A stretch of DNA of 64,000 bases, taken from Clostridium sp. AM22-11AC (lineage in GTDB: Bacteria; Bacillota; Clostridia; Lachnospirales; Lachnospiraceae). Below, one piece after another: positions 1 through 9,262 of this stretch. The position numbers and the translations under genes are program-made. The notes under the pieces are model-generated. The model saw only the letters and a program-made list of their open reading frames with translations. It did no database searches and was not told where the DNA came from. The DNA lies in assembly GCF_003473545.1 (NCBI RefSeq), contig NZ_QUCM01000007.1, positions 1-64,000 of the forward strand, in the 5' to 3' direction. Each line of letters begins with the position of its first letter. Position 1 is the stretch's first letter.

Positions 1-24
1 CCTTATGCAAGACTTGCCCTTGTC

Positions 25-53
25 TGGACAGTGATTGTTTTTCATGCTATAAT
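25..53 (+). promoter_or_regulatory. sigma-A-type promoter
   Basis: TGGACA at 25-30 and TATAAT at 48-53 are separated by 17 bp, and the -10 box is extended by TG at 45-46. It lies just upstream of the small membrane-protein gene at 85. No experimental start is known. Confidence 0.65.
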
Positions 54-84
54 AAGCGAAATAGAAAGGATCCTACTTTAACTT

Positions 85-495
85 ATGAATAATACTTCCA
101 AAAAACCAAGAAAAACATCCAGCTCAGCGGAACAGCTGGCAGCCTGCTCCCTGATCAGCGGTATTGCAGGTATTATCTGCAGCCTTTTTTATCTGCCATT
201 TTCCCTTGTAAGCGGAAAGAACACTCCTATGGGACTGATCTGCGGAGTAATCGGTATCGTGCTTGCCATTATGGCAAAAAACGCGGACATCCGTCCGGGA
301 AAGAAATATCCAGGTAAGGCACTGGCTGGTTTTATCTTCAGTGTGATCGCGATCGCTCTTACCATGTTCTTCTTTTACAGCCTGATCAATTATTATGATC
401 TGCTCCGTGACCCGGTAAAGGGACCGCAGATCAACCAGTTGATCTACCAGATGCAGCAACAGCTTCAGATGCAGATGCAGGCACCGGCAAACTAG
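85..495 (+). CDS. small integral membrane protein (DUF4190-like)
   Basis: 136 aa. A short Ser/Lys-rich N-terminus is followed by three hydrophobic stretches at about residues 17-40, 48-66 and 79-102, and a Gln/Met-rich tail (QMQQQLQMQMQ). The layout, with Gly-rich transmembrane helices and a conserved-looking Lys-Pro-Gly-Lys loop between helices 2 and 3, resembles DUF4190-type proteins, but I cannot assign a function. The gene has its own promoter and ends at a bidirectional terminator facing hom. The RBS-like AGAAAGGA lies 15 bp from the ATG, which is long, so the start is uncertain by a few codons. Confidence 0.75.
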   Translation: MNNTSKKPRKTSSSAEQLAACSLISGIAGIICSLFYLPFSLVSGKNTPMGLICGVIGIVLAIMAKNADIRPGKKYPGKALAGFIFSVIAIALTMFFFYSLINYYDLLRDPVKGPQINQLIYQMQQQLQMQMQAPAN

Positions 496-525
496 TTTGT
501 TTCATAAAATTAATATTGAACACGC

Positions 526-570
526 AAAAAGCCATTCTCTCGTTTTTATATTAAGAGAATGGCTTTTATT
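526..570. terminator. bidirectional intrinsic terminator
   Basis: AAAAGCCATTCTCT and its complement AGAGAATGGCTTTT flank a short A/T-rich loop. A-tracts and T-tracts on either side suit termination of both the rightward gene at 85 and the leftward hom gene. Confidence 0.85.
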
Positions 571-600
571 ATTTTACCTGTTTATTTATTGAAGTATGAA

Positions 601-1842
601 TTACAGCACCGCACGGATCATCTGCTTGATACCATATTCAGAACGTGACTGGGCTTTTGTATCAAAGGCGCTTGCAGCTGCCTTTAATTCTCCCTCTGTC
701 ATTTCTTTTGTAAGGATCGCAAATTCATCCATTCCGTAGAGTTCGATCACCTCGGCCTTGCCGAAATACTCATTTAACTCCTGCTCTTTGTTTCTGTAAG
801 AGCCTGCAACACGGATAAAGTAGCGGAACTTGGTCTGATCCATAGGAAGGATCTCCTGTTTTTCATCAGTCCAGCCAAGTGGAACATTTTTGTCTATATT
901 CTGTACTGCTTCGATAATATCTGCAACTACCGCGCTGGCTGTTGGCAGTTTTCCTGCGCCACTTCCGTAAAACATAGAAGTTCCCAGCATATTTCCCTTT
1001 ACAACGATGCCGTTAAATACATCATTTACAGAGTATAACGGATTGTTCTTACTGATCATAACAGGAGCTACATAAGCGCTTACCTTGCCATCCTTGATGC
1101 GGCTGGTTCCAAACAGCTTAATGGAGGTTCCCATTTTCTCTGCATACTTAAAATCGATATCTGTAATTTTGGTAATACCTTCTGTATAAATATCTTCGTA
1201 ATTAACAGTCTTTCCCGTTGCCATGGAAGTTAAGATCGCGATCTTACGGCAGGTATCATGGCCTTCTACGTCTGCTTCCGGATTGCGCTCTGCATATCCC
1301 AGGTTCTGAGCCTCTTTTAAGGCATTTTCAAAAGTTTCGCCCTCTTTATCCATCTTAGTCAGGATATAGTTGGTGGTTCCGTTTAAGATACCTGTGATTT
1401 CTTCAATGCGCTCGCCCATCAGGCAGCGGTATAATGGACGGATGATGGGAATTCCGCCGCCTACACTTGCCTCGAAGAAGAAGTTTACCTGTTTTTCTTT
1501 TGCAATCGCAAGCAGCTCTGTTCCATAAGCAGCTACTAAAGCCTTATTGGAAGTAACTACATGTTTTCCAGCCAACAGGCAGGCCTTTACAAATGGGTAT
1601 GCCGGATTTAATCCGCCCATAGTCTCCACTACTACCTGTACTTCCGGATCTTCTTCAATGATCTTAAAATCATGAATGATCTTATCTGCTACCGGGCTGT
1701 CCGGAAAATCTCTCAGATCCAGAACATATTTTAATTCAACTTCCTGTCCTGCACTTTTTGCAACTTCTGCCTTATTCTGGTCCAGGATCTCTGCAACACC
1801 AGATCCAATGGTACCGTATCCCATAACTGCTGTCTTGATCAT
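601..1842 (-). CDS. hom: homoserine dehydrogenase
   Basis: 413 aa. Reduces aspartate semialdehyde to homoserine with NAD(P)H (EC 1.1.1.3), the branch point to threonine and methionine. The N-terminal Rossmann motif GYGTIG is at residues 8-13. The central signature with VVTSNKALVAAYG and the GTTNYIL loop are present, and the catalytic-domain lysine lies in the HDTCRKIAIL segment near residue 195. A C-terminal extension of about 80 residues (from about 340) has the position of the regulatory ACT domain. It follows the ACT-domain gene by 55 bp, so the two are probably one operon, with RBS AGGGAG upstream of the ATG. Confidence 0.95.
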   Translation of the reverse strand: MIKTAVMGYGTIGSGVAEILDQNKAEVAKSAGQEVELKYVLDLRDFPDSPVADKIIHDFKIIEEDPEVQVVVETMGGLNPAYPFVKACLLAGKHVVTSNKALVAAYGTELLAIAKEKQVNFFFEASVGGGIPIIRPLYRCLMGERIEEITGILNGTTNYILTKMDKEGETFENALKEAQNLGYAERNPEADVEGHDTCRKIAILTSMATGKTVNYEDIYTEGITKITDIDFKYAEKMGTSIKLFGTSRIKDGKVSAYVAPVMISKNNPLYSVNDVFNGIVVKGNMLGTSMFYGSGAGKLPTASAVVADIIEAVQNIDKNVPLGWTDEKQEILPMDQTKFRYFIRVAGSYRNKEQELNEYFGKAEVIELYGMDEFAILTKEMTEGELKAAASAFDTKAQSRSEYGIKQMIRAVL

Positions 1843-1897
1843 AATCTCTCGCTCCCTGTATGCTACCTGATATTTTTTACCGGCCCGATCTTTGTTT

Positions 1898-2341
1898 TTA
1901 TTCTCTGGCCAGTATCTTTACATAATGGATACCGTCTAATACTTCCAGTTCATCGATCATACTGGAAACATTTCCCGTATCTTCCCTTACTTCCACACTC
2001 AGTGTCAAAGTAGCAACTCCGTTGACCGGAATACTCTGATGGATGGTAAGGATATTTGCCCGGTACACTGCAACCACATGGAGCAGGTCACTTAAAAGTC
2101 CCTGTCTGTCATCCATCTGAACTACCAGTGTAATCGTTTTTCCCTTTGTGTTATCATAGAAAGGAAAAATATCGTCCTTATATTTATAAAAAGAACTGCG
2201 GCTGATCCCTACCCGGTCTGCAGCTTCCTGCACAGTAATGGCTCTTACTGTTTCCAGAAGTTTCTTTGCCTCTACGACTTTTAAAAGTACTTCCGGCACT
2301 GCCTTTTGTTTTACAACAAAATACTTACTTTTGTCCTCCAT
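1898..2341 (-). CDS. ACT domain-containing regulator (PheB/UPF0735 type)
   Basis: 147 aa from the chosen ATG at 2341 (MEDKSKYFVV); a longer in-frame start at 2386 has no good RBS, whereas GGAAGAAAAGG precedes this one. Residues 1-70 contain a helix-turn-helix-like segment (VQEAADRVGISRSSFYKYKD). Residues about 75-145 form an ACT domain that typically binds an amino acid (VVQMDDRQGLLSDLLHVVA). The gene lies directly upstream of hom, which suggests a regulatory role in aspartate-family amino-acid synthesis. The family is often called chorismate-mutase-like or PheB; no catalytic residues for that reaction are evident. Confidence 0.85.
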   Translation of the reverse strand: MEDKSKYFVVKQKAVPEVLLKVVEAKKLLETVRAITVQEAADRVGISRSSFYKYKDDIFPFYDNTKGKTITLVVQMDDRQGLLSDLLHVVAVYRANILTIHQSIPVNGVATLTLSVEVREDTGNVSSMIDELEVLDGIHYVKILARE

Positions 2342-2403
2342 GAACCCTTTTCTTCCTTCCTGTCCATGTCCGTATCGCGAACACATCTGTATTCATGAGG
2401 AAG

Positions 2404-2432
2404 ATATTAACATACTTTTATGGGAATTGCAA
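2404..2432 (-). promoter_or_regulatory. promoter of ACT-hom operon
   Basis: On the minus strand TTGCAA (2432-2427) and TAATAT (2409-2404) are 17 bp apart, about 65 bp upstream of the ACT gene start. Confidence 0.55.
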
Positions 2433-2494
2433 CCACTTTCTTATGTTAAATTAAGAACAAAGTATACAATATTTCAGATCCATCTATAACACAT

Positions 2495-2540
2495 AAAAAA
2501 GACTGCTGTAAAATAGCTTTTCGTCTTACAGCAGTCTTTG
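2495..2540. terminator. intrinsic terminator after prfB
   Basis: AAAGACTGCTGTAA pairs with TTACAGCAGTCTTT around a short loop. On the minus strand it lies about 20 bp after the prfB stop and ends in a T-tract. Confidence 0.8.
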
Positions 2541-2560
2541 TAAATTTATTATGCGTATGC

Positions 2561-3701
2561 TTATTGATCGTCTGACATGGCATTTTTATTCGGACAGCCA
2601 AGACTCATCCAGCGCAGATAAGCACTGATAAAGTTGTCAATAGAGCCATCTAAAACAGCATCTACATTTCCGCTTTCTTCCCCTGTACGATGGTCTTTTA
2701 CCATAGTATAAGGCTGAAGGACATAAGAGCGGATCTGGCTTCCCCAGCCATTGTCCTTTACGTCACCACGGATACCGGCTGCCTTTGCTGCCTGTTCCTC
2801 CTGGCGGAGCATATACAGCTTTGCCTTTAACATCTGCATTGCCTTGTCCTTATTCTGGAACTGGGAACGCTCATTCTGGCAGGTAACAACGATACCTGTA
2901 GGATAATGGGTAATACGGATCGCAGAAGAGGTCTTATTGATATGCTGTCCACCGGCACCACTGGAACGGTAGGTATCAATACGGATATCGTCCGGATTGA
3001 TCTCAATATCAATGTCTTCTTTAATATCCGGCATCACATCACAGGACACGAAAGAAGTCTGTCTCTTGCCTGCTGCATTAAACGGGGAAATGCGTACCAG
3101 ACGGTGTACACCGTGCTCGGAACGGAGATAGCCATAGGCATTTTCCCCGCTGATCTGAATGGTAACAGATTTGATACCTGCTTCATCACCGTCCAGATAG
3201 TCAAGGACTTCTACCTTAAAGCCCTTTTTCTCAGCCCAACGGCAGTACATACGGTACAGCATGCTGCACCAGTCACAGGACTCTGTTCCGCCTGCACCTG
3301 CATTCAGACGTAAAATGGCATCATAGCCATCGTATTCGCCGGAAAGCAGAAGCTTCATACGCATCTTTTCCAGGGTCTCTGAAAAATGATCTAACATTTC
3401 CTGGATCTCAGGGATCAGAGAAGCATCATTTTCCTCATAACCCATCTGGATCATGGTCTGGATGTCTTCATATTCCTGCTCCAGTTCACGGAAAGTATCA
3501 ACTTCGTCTTTTAAGTGTTTTGCTTCCCGCACCAGTTTGGTAGAGCGCTCCGGATTATCCCAAAATCCCGGCTCTTCCATGGATTTATCTAATTCGTCGA
3601 TTCGTCTGACCTTATTATCCAGGTCAAAGTGAATCCCTCACTTCCACTAATGGTTTGTCATACGTTGATAACGTATATTTAAAATTGTCTAACTCAACCA
3701 C
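2561..3701 (-). CDS. prfB: peptide chain release factor 2 with programmed +1 frameshift
   Basis: RF2 terminates translation at UGA and UAA. Zero-frame translation starts at GTG 3701 (VVELDNFKYTLSTYDK...) and meets an in-frame TGA at 3626-3624 after 25 codons. A +1 slip on CTT (3629-3627) puts the ribosome into the frame that reads DLDNKVRRIDELDK and then the main 339-aa frame starting MEEPGFWDNP. The spacing from 3625 to 3580 is 45 nt, so the frames join exactly. The RF2 stop-recognition motif SPF (ISPFNAAGK) and the peptidyl-hydrolysis motif GGQ (SGAGGQHINK) are present. Downstream of secA and co-oriented, as is common in Firmicutes. Confidence 0.95.
3623..3638 (-). promoter_or_regulatory. 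RF2 autoregulatory frameshift site
   Basis: The minus strand reads AGGGATTCACTTTGAC: a Shine-Dalgarno-like AGGG close upstream of the slippery CTT-TGA-C. This matches the known prfB recoding signal. Low RF2 leaves the UGA unread longer and favours the shift. Confidence 0.92.
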
Positions 3702-3805
3702 AGCTTCACCCGCTTTCTTATTATAAATTTTTAATTATTTTGCAAAAATCCCCCTGCATGGTTTACTGCCACGCAGGAAGATTTTTCAATTCGTTCATAT
3801 AGGAC

Positions 3806-6376
3806 TTATTTAATACGTCCGCAGCACTGTTTATATTTCTTTCCGGAACCACATGGGCATGGATCGTTTGGATAGATCTTCTGCTCATCACGTTTCTTTG
3901 GAGCGATCGGAGTTGCATCCTTGTTGGTACCTGTAACCTTGGCAGCAGACTCTCTCTCGATCTTCTGCTCTACACGGATGTGGAACAGGATACGTACAGT
4001 TTCTTCCTGGATCGCAGCCATCATAGCCTCGTACAGCTCATAGCCCTGCATCTTGTACTCAACAACCGGATCTCTCTGGCCATATGCCTGTAAGCCAATT
4101 CCTTCACGGAGAGCATCCATATCATCCAGATGTGACATCCACTTGTTGTCAATAACCTTCAGAAGAACCACACGCTCGATCTCACGGATTTGCTCTGGCT
4201 CAGGGAATTCAGCTTCCTTTGTCTCATACAGCTTGATGGCAGCTTCCTTTAAGGTGTGCTTTAATTCGTTCTTCTTCATGGACTTCTTCTGCTCATCTGT
4301 CAGTACAACAGACTTTAATGGAATGATCGGCAGAAGGAGATTGTTTAACTCAGTGAGATCCCATTTCTCTGCTGTATCTTCATCAGAAACAGACATATCT
4401 ACTGCATTCTCTACAATGTCAGTGATCATCTTCAGAACCAGATCACGCATGTTATCCCCATCCAGAACCTTGCGGCGCTCTTTGTAGATAACTTCACGCT
4501 GCTCATTGTTTACTTCGTCAAATTTAAGCAGCTGCTCACGGATACCGTAGTTATTGCCCTCGATCTTCATCTGAGCCTTCTCAATAGCATTGGAAAGCAT
4601 CTTATGCTCGATCTGCTCACCTTCCGGTACGCCCATTGCCTCAAACATATGCATCAGACGCTCAGAACCGAACAGTCTTAACAGGTCATCTTCCAGGGAC
4701 AGGTAAAATCTGGACTCACCTGGGTCTCCCTGACGTCCGGAACGTCCACGCAGCTGGTTGTCAATACGACGGGACTCATGACGCTCTGTACCAATGATCT
4801 TTAAGCCGCCTAAATCCTTTGACTCCTGATCCAGCTTAATATCGGTACCACGGCCTGCCATGTTGGTAGCGATGGTAACGGAACCATGGATACCGGCATC
4901 TGCAACGATCTCAGCCTCTAATTCATGGAACTTTGCATTCAGGACTTTATGAGGAATGCCCTTCTTGGTCAGCATCTTGCTGAGAAGTTCGGAAGTCTCA
5001 ATGGTGATGGTACCAACCAGAACCGGCTGTCCCTTCTCATGTGCCTTTACAACTTCTTCAACAACTGCATTATATTTTTCTTTCTTGGTCTTATAAACAG
5101 CGTCATCTAAGTCCTTACGGATAACAGGACGGTTGGTTGGAATCACGATAACGTCCATTCCATAGATGTTACGGAATTCCTTCTCTTCTGTAAGAGCGGT
5201 ACCGGTCATACCTGCCTTCTTTGCGAACTTATTGAAGAAGTTCTGGAAAGTAATGGTAGCCAGTGTACGGCTTTCACGACGTACATTTACATGCTCTTTT
5301 GCTTCGATCGCCTGATGCAGACCATCAGAATAACGGCGGCCTGGCATAATACGTCCTGTAAATTCATCAACGATCAGGACTTCGTCATCTTTTACTACAT
5401 AGTCCTTATCGCGGAACATCAGGTTGTTGGCACGAAGTGCAAGGATGATATTGTGCTGGATCTCCAGATTTTCCGGATCAGCCAGGTTATCAATGTGGAA
5501 GTATTCCTCTACCTTCTTGACGCCCTGTTCAGTCAGGTTAACTACTTTATCCTTCTCATCTACTACGAAATCGCCTGTCTCTTCGATCTCTTCACCCATG
5601 ATGGCATCGATCTTGGAGAATTCCTTTGAAACAGTACCGCGCTCTAACTGACGCGCTAAAACGTCGCATACTTCATACAGCTTGGTAGACTTGCCGCTCT
5701 GTCCGGAAATGATCAGAGGTGTTCTTGCCTCATCGATGAGAACAGAGTCAACCTCATCGATGATACAGTAATCCAGATCACGCAGAACCAGCTGTTCTTT
5801 GTAAATGGACATATTATCACGCAGGTAGTCGAAACCAAGTTCATTGTTTGTTACATAGGTAATGTCGCAGGCATATGCTTCTTTTCTCTGAGCACTGTTC
5901 ATGTCGTTTAATACAACACCTACAGTCAGACCCAGGAAACGATGTACCTGTCCCATCCACTCAGCATCTCGTTTTGCCAGGTAATCGTTGACAGTAACGA
6001 TCTGTACGCCTTTTCCCTTTAATGCATTCAGGTAAGCCGGACAGGTAGATACCAGGGTTTTACCTTCACCTGTACGCATCTCTGCGATACGGCCCTGATG
6101 GAGTACGATACCACCGATCAGCTGTACCGGGAAATGCTCCATATTCAGTGTTCTTCTTGCCGCCTCACGGACAGTAGCAAATGCCTCTGGCAGAATATCA
6201 TCCAGAGTTGCTCCGTCAGCCAGCTTTGCTTTCAGGATACGGGTCTGATCGCGCAGCTCTTCATCTGACTTGGCAATCATTTCGGGGCGCAGGTTTTCGA
6301 TCTTCGCCAAAATCGGGCGGATCATCTTCAATTCCCTTTCACTGTGAGTCCCGAACAGTTTCTCAATTACGTTCAT
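3806..6376 (-). CDS. secA: preprotein translocase ATPase SecA
   Basis: 856 aa from ATG 6376 (MNVIEKLFG), preceded by AGGAGAACTT; the in-frame ATG at 6442 lacks an RBS. SecA drives Sec-dependent export through SecYEG at the membrane. Walker A is in [11 protein letters not shown], the DEAD-type Walker B is in [15 protein letters not shown], and helicase motifs include [10 protein letters not shown] and [13 protein letters not shown]. The C-terminus carries the zinc-binding SEC-C motif [13 protein letters not shown]. Its own promoter lies about 100 bp upstream. It is transcribed divergently from hpf, unlike the usual co-directional hpf-secA-prfB order. Confidence 0.97.
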   Translation of the reverse strand: MNVIEKLFGTHSERELKMIRPILAKIENLRPEMIAKSDEELRDQTRILKAKLADGATLDDILPEAFATVREAARRTLNMEHFPVQLIGGIVLHQGRIAEMRTGEGKTLVSTCPAYLNALKGKGVQIVTVNDYLAKRDAEWMGQVHRFLGLTVGVVLNDMNSAQRKEAYACDITYVTNNELGFDYLRDNMSIYKEQLVLRDLDYCIIDEVDSVLIDEARTPLIISGQSGKSTKLYEVCDVLARQLERGTVSKEFSKIDAIMGEEIEETGDFVVDEKDKVVNLTEQGVKKVEEYFHIDNLADPENLEIQHNIILALRANNLMFRDKDYVVKDDEVLIVDEFTGRIMPGRRYSDGLHQAIEAKEHVNVRRESRTLATITFQNFFNKFAKKAGMTGTALTEEKEFRNIYGMDVIVIPTNRPVIRKDLDDAVYKTKKEKYNAVVEEVVKAHEKGQPVLVGTITIETSELLSKMLTKKGIPHKVLNAKFHELEAEIVADAGIHGSVTIATNMAGRGTDIKLDQESKDLGGLKIIGTERHESRRIDNQLRGRSGRQGDPGESRFYLSLEDDLLRLFGSERLMHMFEAMGVPEGEQIEHKMLSNAIEKAQMKIEGNNYGIREQLLKFDEVNNEQREVIYKERRKVLDGDNMRDLVLKMITDIVENAVDMSVSDEDTAEKWDLTELNNLLLPIIPLKSVVLTDEQKKSMKKNELKHTLKEAAIKLYETKEAEFPEPEQIREIERVVLLKVIDNKWMSHLDDMDALREGIGLQAYGQRDPVVEYKMQGYELYEAMMAAIQEETVRILFHIRVEQKIERESAAKVTGTNKDATPIAPKKRDEQKIYPNDPCPCGSGKKYKQCCGRIK

Positions 6377-6476
6377 GGTAAGTTCTCCTAACTTCTTCCT
6401 TATATAAATGAAAATTCTTTTCAACCTGCATCTGTGCCGCAAATGCAGCCAGTACGCTTATGATACAATCTAATAC

Positions 6477-6505
6477 ATTGTAACACTTGAGCGGGATTTA
6501 TTCAA
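6477..6505 (-). promoter_or_regulatory. secA promoter
   Basis: Minus-strand TTGAAT (6505-6500) and TACAAT (6482-6477) with a 17-bp spacer, about 100 bp before the secA ATG. Confidence 0.6.
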
Positions 6506-6595
6506 CGACTTCATAAAAAGTTTACATTTCCCCCCATATTATGGTAAACCAGACATCTTGCACAAAAAGTATGTTCGATTTTGTGCACATCCACA

Positions 6596-6701
6596 TTGTC
6601 CACACTTATCCACAAAGTTTTCCCCCAAAGTTATCCACATCGATTTTTATCGGTTTTTCTGCATTTTCTAGTTATACACCGACTTATCCACATTATCCAC
6701 A
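6596..6701 (+). other. cluster of DnaA boxes
   Basis: Four perfect TTATCCACA boxes, all in the same orientation, lie at 6606-6614, 6631-6639, 6684-6692 and 6693-6701, the last two directly abutting. Near-matches are TTGTCCACA at 6596-6604 and TTATACACC at 6672-6680. A very AT-rich stretch (about 6705-6945) follows. The cluster lies in the 600-bp non-coding gap between divergent secA and hpf. It has the look of a DnaA-binding region: an origin-like, titration or regulatory site. No dnaA or dnaN gene is in the window, so I do not call it oriC. Confidence 0.75.
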
Positions 6702-6917
6702 TATTTTACCCTGTTCTTTTTTACACCCCTTTTACATTTTCCTGTCCTTTCTTTTTTGTATATATCTCATAAATCTGCTGTTTTTCATCAAAATATGCAC
6801 AGTTACTATTGACATTTTTTCATGTACACTATTAATAATTCAATAGCCATTTGCACCCTACATATACTTTTTTTATAAAAAATTAAGATAAATTATTAGT
6901 CAATTTGAGATTTTATG

Positions 6918-6946
6918 TTGTAATTTTATAATAAACATGATATAAT
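6918..6946 (+). promoter_or_regulatory. hpf promoter
   Basis: TTGTAA at 6918-6923, 17-bp spacer, perfect TATAAT at 6941-6946. A second possible upstream -35 (TTGACA 6809-6814) has no convincing -10. Confidence 0.65.
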
Positions 6947-6977
6947 GTGCATATCTCAGAAAAAGGAGTTGATGATT

Positions 6978-7511
6978 ATGCGTTATACCATAACAGGACG
7001 AAATATTGAGGTAACTCCAGGTTTGAAAGCAGCCGTTGAAAAGAAGATCGGAAAGCTGGAACATTTTTTCACTCCTGACACCGAAGTGATCGTAGCGCTC
7101 AGCGCTCAGAAAGACCAACAGAAAATCGAGGTGACCATTCCAGTTAAAGGCAACACCATCCGTGCTGAAGAAAGCAGCACCGATATGTATGTATCCATTG
7201 ATCTGGTAGAAGAGATCATTGAACGCCAGATCCGCAGATATAAAAAGAAACTCATCGACAAGAAGCAGGCAGCTATCGCATTCTCCCAGGCATTTATTGA
7301 GGATGAAGAAGATACCGCTTACGAAGATGATATTCAGATCGTAAAAACCAAGAAATTCGCTATGAAGCCAGTAAATCCTGAGGAAGCTTGCCTTCAGATG
7401 GAAATGTTAGGACATAATTTCTTCGTATTCCTGAACTCCGAAACTGAGCAGGTAAATGTAGTGTACAAGCGTAAAAATGGTACTTATGGACTGATCGAAC
7501 CTGAATTCTAA
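6978..7511 (+). CDS. hpf: ribosome hibernation promoting factor, long form
   Basis: 177 aa from ATG 6978 (MRYTITGRNIEV); AAAAAGGAG ends about 9 bp upstream, which favours this over the ATG at 6972. Residues 1-100 form the RaiA/YfiA ribosome-binding domain. Residues about 120-177 are the C-terminal dimerisation domain found in long HPF, which makes 100S ribosome dimers in resting cells (TKKFAMKPVNPEEACLQMEM). A strong terminator follows. The upstream region holds the DnaA-box cluster. Confidence 0.95.
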   Translation: MRYTITGRNIEVTPGLKAAVEKKIGKLEHFFTPDTEVIVALSAQKDQQKIEVTIPVKGNTIRAEESSTDMYVSIDLVEEIIERQIRRYKKKLIDKKQAAIAFSQAFIEDEEDTAYEDDIQIVKTKKFAMKPVNPEEACLQMEMLGHNFFVFLNSETEQVNVVYKRKNGTYGLIEPEF

Positions 7512-7540
7512 AAACTTTTAAAACTTCATAAAAACAAACA

Positions 7541-7569
7541 GGGGAGCCAAAACCGGCTCCCCCATTTTT
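7541..7569 (+). terminator. intrinsic terminator of hpf
   Basis: GGGGAGCC and GGCTCCCC separated by a 6-nt loop, then ATTTTT. Confidence 0.9.
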
Positions 7570-7625
7570 ATGTGCATTATGATGCATATTTAATTTTGAT
7601 TATGTACTTTTACGTTTCAACAGGA

Positions 7626-9254
7626 TCAGTCAAAAAATGTAACTGCCTTGCAAGGTGTTCTGTAATTAGACGGTGCATAGCAGATACCGGTAGCAGGTGT
7701 ACTGGAGTGGATGATCTTTCCATTTCCTACATAAATACCTACATGATTGATATAGCTGCCGCTGGCATAGAATAAAAGGTCTCCTGGTTTTACTTCACTG
7801 ACCGGGATTGCCTTTCCTCTTGCTGCCTGGTCTCTGGAACTGCGTCCTGTACTGATACCGAAATGAGAGAATACACTCATAACAAAGCCGGAACAGTCAG
7901 CGCCCTTTGTCAGACTGGTGCCGCCGTATACATAAGGATTTCCTAAGAACTGCTGTGCATAGGCGATCAGTGCAGTTCTGGAAGCTGTCTCTACAGCAGA
8001 ACTTTCTGTCTTCTTGGAAGAGCTTGTCTCTTTCTTTGCTCCAGGTCCCTCTGACTTGGTTTCTGTCTTTGTTTCTGCTACTGTTTCCGCCTTTGTCTCA
8101 GCTTTCGTTTCTGCCTTTGTTTCTGCTTTTGTCTCCTGTTTAACAGTTGGAGCAGCTACTGTCACATCCTCTGCCTTTTCCGGATTGGCTGCAATCACTT
8201 TTATGGCTGCCTCTGTTTCTTTTGTCTTTTCCTTCTTGGTCTCTTCCTTTGGAGCAGCTGTTGTTTCTTTCTTTGCAGCCGTTGTCTCAGCCTTGGTTTC
8301 CGCTTTCGTCTCTGCTTTGGTTTCTGCTGCCTTGCTCTCCGCTTTCTTTGCAGCTTCTAACTCTTTCATTGCCTTGTCAGCTTCTTCTTTACGCTTGGCT
8401 TCGTCTTCTTCTTTGGCTTTTTCTTCCTCTACAGAAACAGCTTTGTTAAATTCTACACTGGTTTTCATGTAGTCTTTAAATACATAACCTTCCAGGTCTG
8501 TATCCACAGCTACTTTTAAGAAATCACCTTCCTGTCCCACAACAGAATACTGGGCGCCTTCTGATAAAAGTGTCAGTGTCTTGCTGGTCAGATCCGGGCT
8601 TTCTCTTAAACGAAGGCTGGTGGTATCTACCACTGTTCCATAGGTCTTTCCTACTTCTTTTGCCTTTGTTTCTGCTTTCTGGCCTGTAACAAAATATTCG
8701 GATTTAATATAGCCGGTTACAGAGCCGGACTGAATCTTGTACCATTTTCCGCCTTCGCCGTCTACTGTATCTAAGATCGTTGCTGCACAGTCATTGTAGA
8801 TCTTTCCTGTTATGGAACTGGAGGTATTTGCCTCTGTACGGATATTTACAGATCCGCTTACTTTAGATACTGCAATATTATCATAGGCAGAAGAAGCTGC
8901 CTTTGTCTGTGAAACAGCTGCTGCCTTTACTTCTGTAGAAGCCGCTGCTTTTGTCTCTGTTTTTGCTCCGGATGAGGTCTGGGCTTTTGTTTCTGCCTTT
9001 GCAGTTGCTGCGGCCTTTGTCTCTGTTGCAGTCTTTGTTTCACTGCTTTTTTTCGTTTCTGTTGCCTCCAACTGATTGTAAGATGACGCCAGCTTCTTTT
9101 CCGGCTGTGCATTTCCGGCATAATAATTATTTAACGCTACGGAAATTCCCGCAAGAGAGGAACCGGTTTCCAGATTTGTGGACGCAAAAGCCGGTGTCAC
9201 ACCTGCAAGGCTGCACATTCCGCTGATGATCAGTAATTTTTTCCATGTGTTCAT
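7626..9254 (-). CDS. secreted NlpC/P60 cell-wall hydrolase with two SH3 domains
   Basis: 542 aa. A signal peptide ends at about residue 25 (CSLAGVTPAFAS). Two SH3-like wall-binding domains follow at about residues 128-190 (VNIRTEANTSSSITG) and 205-265 (SLRLRESPDLTS). The C-terminal NlpC/P60 domain (from about 425) has the catalytic Cys in GADCSGF and His in INHVGIY, with a further His in KIIHSS; it should cleave peptidoglycan stem peptides outside the cell. The linkers before and after the SH3 pair are low-complexity, built from repeated ETKA units (for example about residues 315-335 and 375-405). Stop-to-start distance to trxB is 8 bp, so it is probably co-transcribed with it. Confidence 0.92.
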   Translation of the reverse strand: MNTWKKLLIISGMCSLAGVTPAFASTNLETGSSLAGISVALNNYYAGNAQPEKKLASSYNQLEATETKKSSETKTATETKAAATAKAETKAQTSSGAKTETKAAASTEVKAAAVSQTKAASSAYDNIAVSKVSGSVNIRTEANTSSSITGKIYNDCAATILDTVDGEGGKWYKIQSGSVTGYIKSEYFVTGQKAETKAKEVGKTYGTVVDTTSLRLRESPDLTSKTLTLLSEGAQYSVVGQEGDFLKVAVDTDLEGYVFKDYMKTSVEFNKAVSVEEEKAKEEDEAKRKEEADKAMKELEAAKKAESKAAETKAETKAETKAETTAAKKETTAAPKEETKKEKTKETEAAIKVIAANPEKAEDVTVAAPTVKQETKAETKAETKAETKAETVAETKTETKSEGPGAKKETSSSKKTESSAVETASRTALIAYAQQFLGNPYVYGGTSLTKGADCSGFVMSVFSHFGISTGRSSRDQAARGKAIPVSEVKPGDLLFYASGSYINHVGIYVGNGKIIHSSTPATGICYAPSNYRTPCKAVTFFD

Positions 9255-9262
9255 CGGTACTC

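Noticed and set aside
6596..6701. Calling this oriC outright
   Set aside because: dnaA, dnaN and rpmH are not in the window, and skew was not computed; reported only as a DnaA-box cluster.
6541..6846. Plus-strand frames across the DnaA-box region
   Set aside because: Composition is His/Pro/Phe-rich from repeated TTATCCACA and T-tracts; no RBS, no similarity.
8014..8472. Plus-strand frame opposite the NlpC/P60 gene, Val/Ser/Ala-rich
   Set aside because: Mirror of the ETKA repeats on the other strand; low-complexity artefact.
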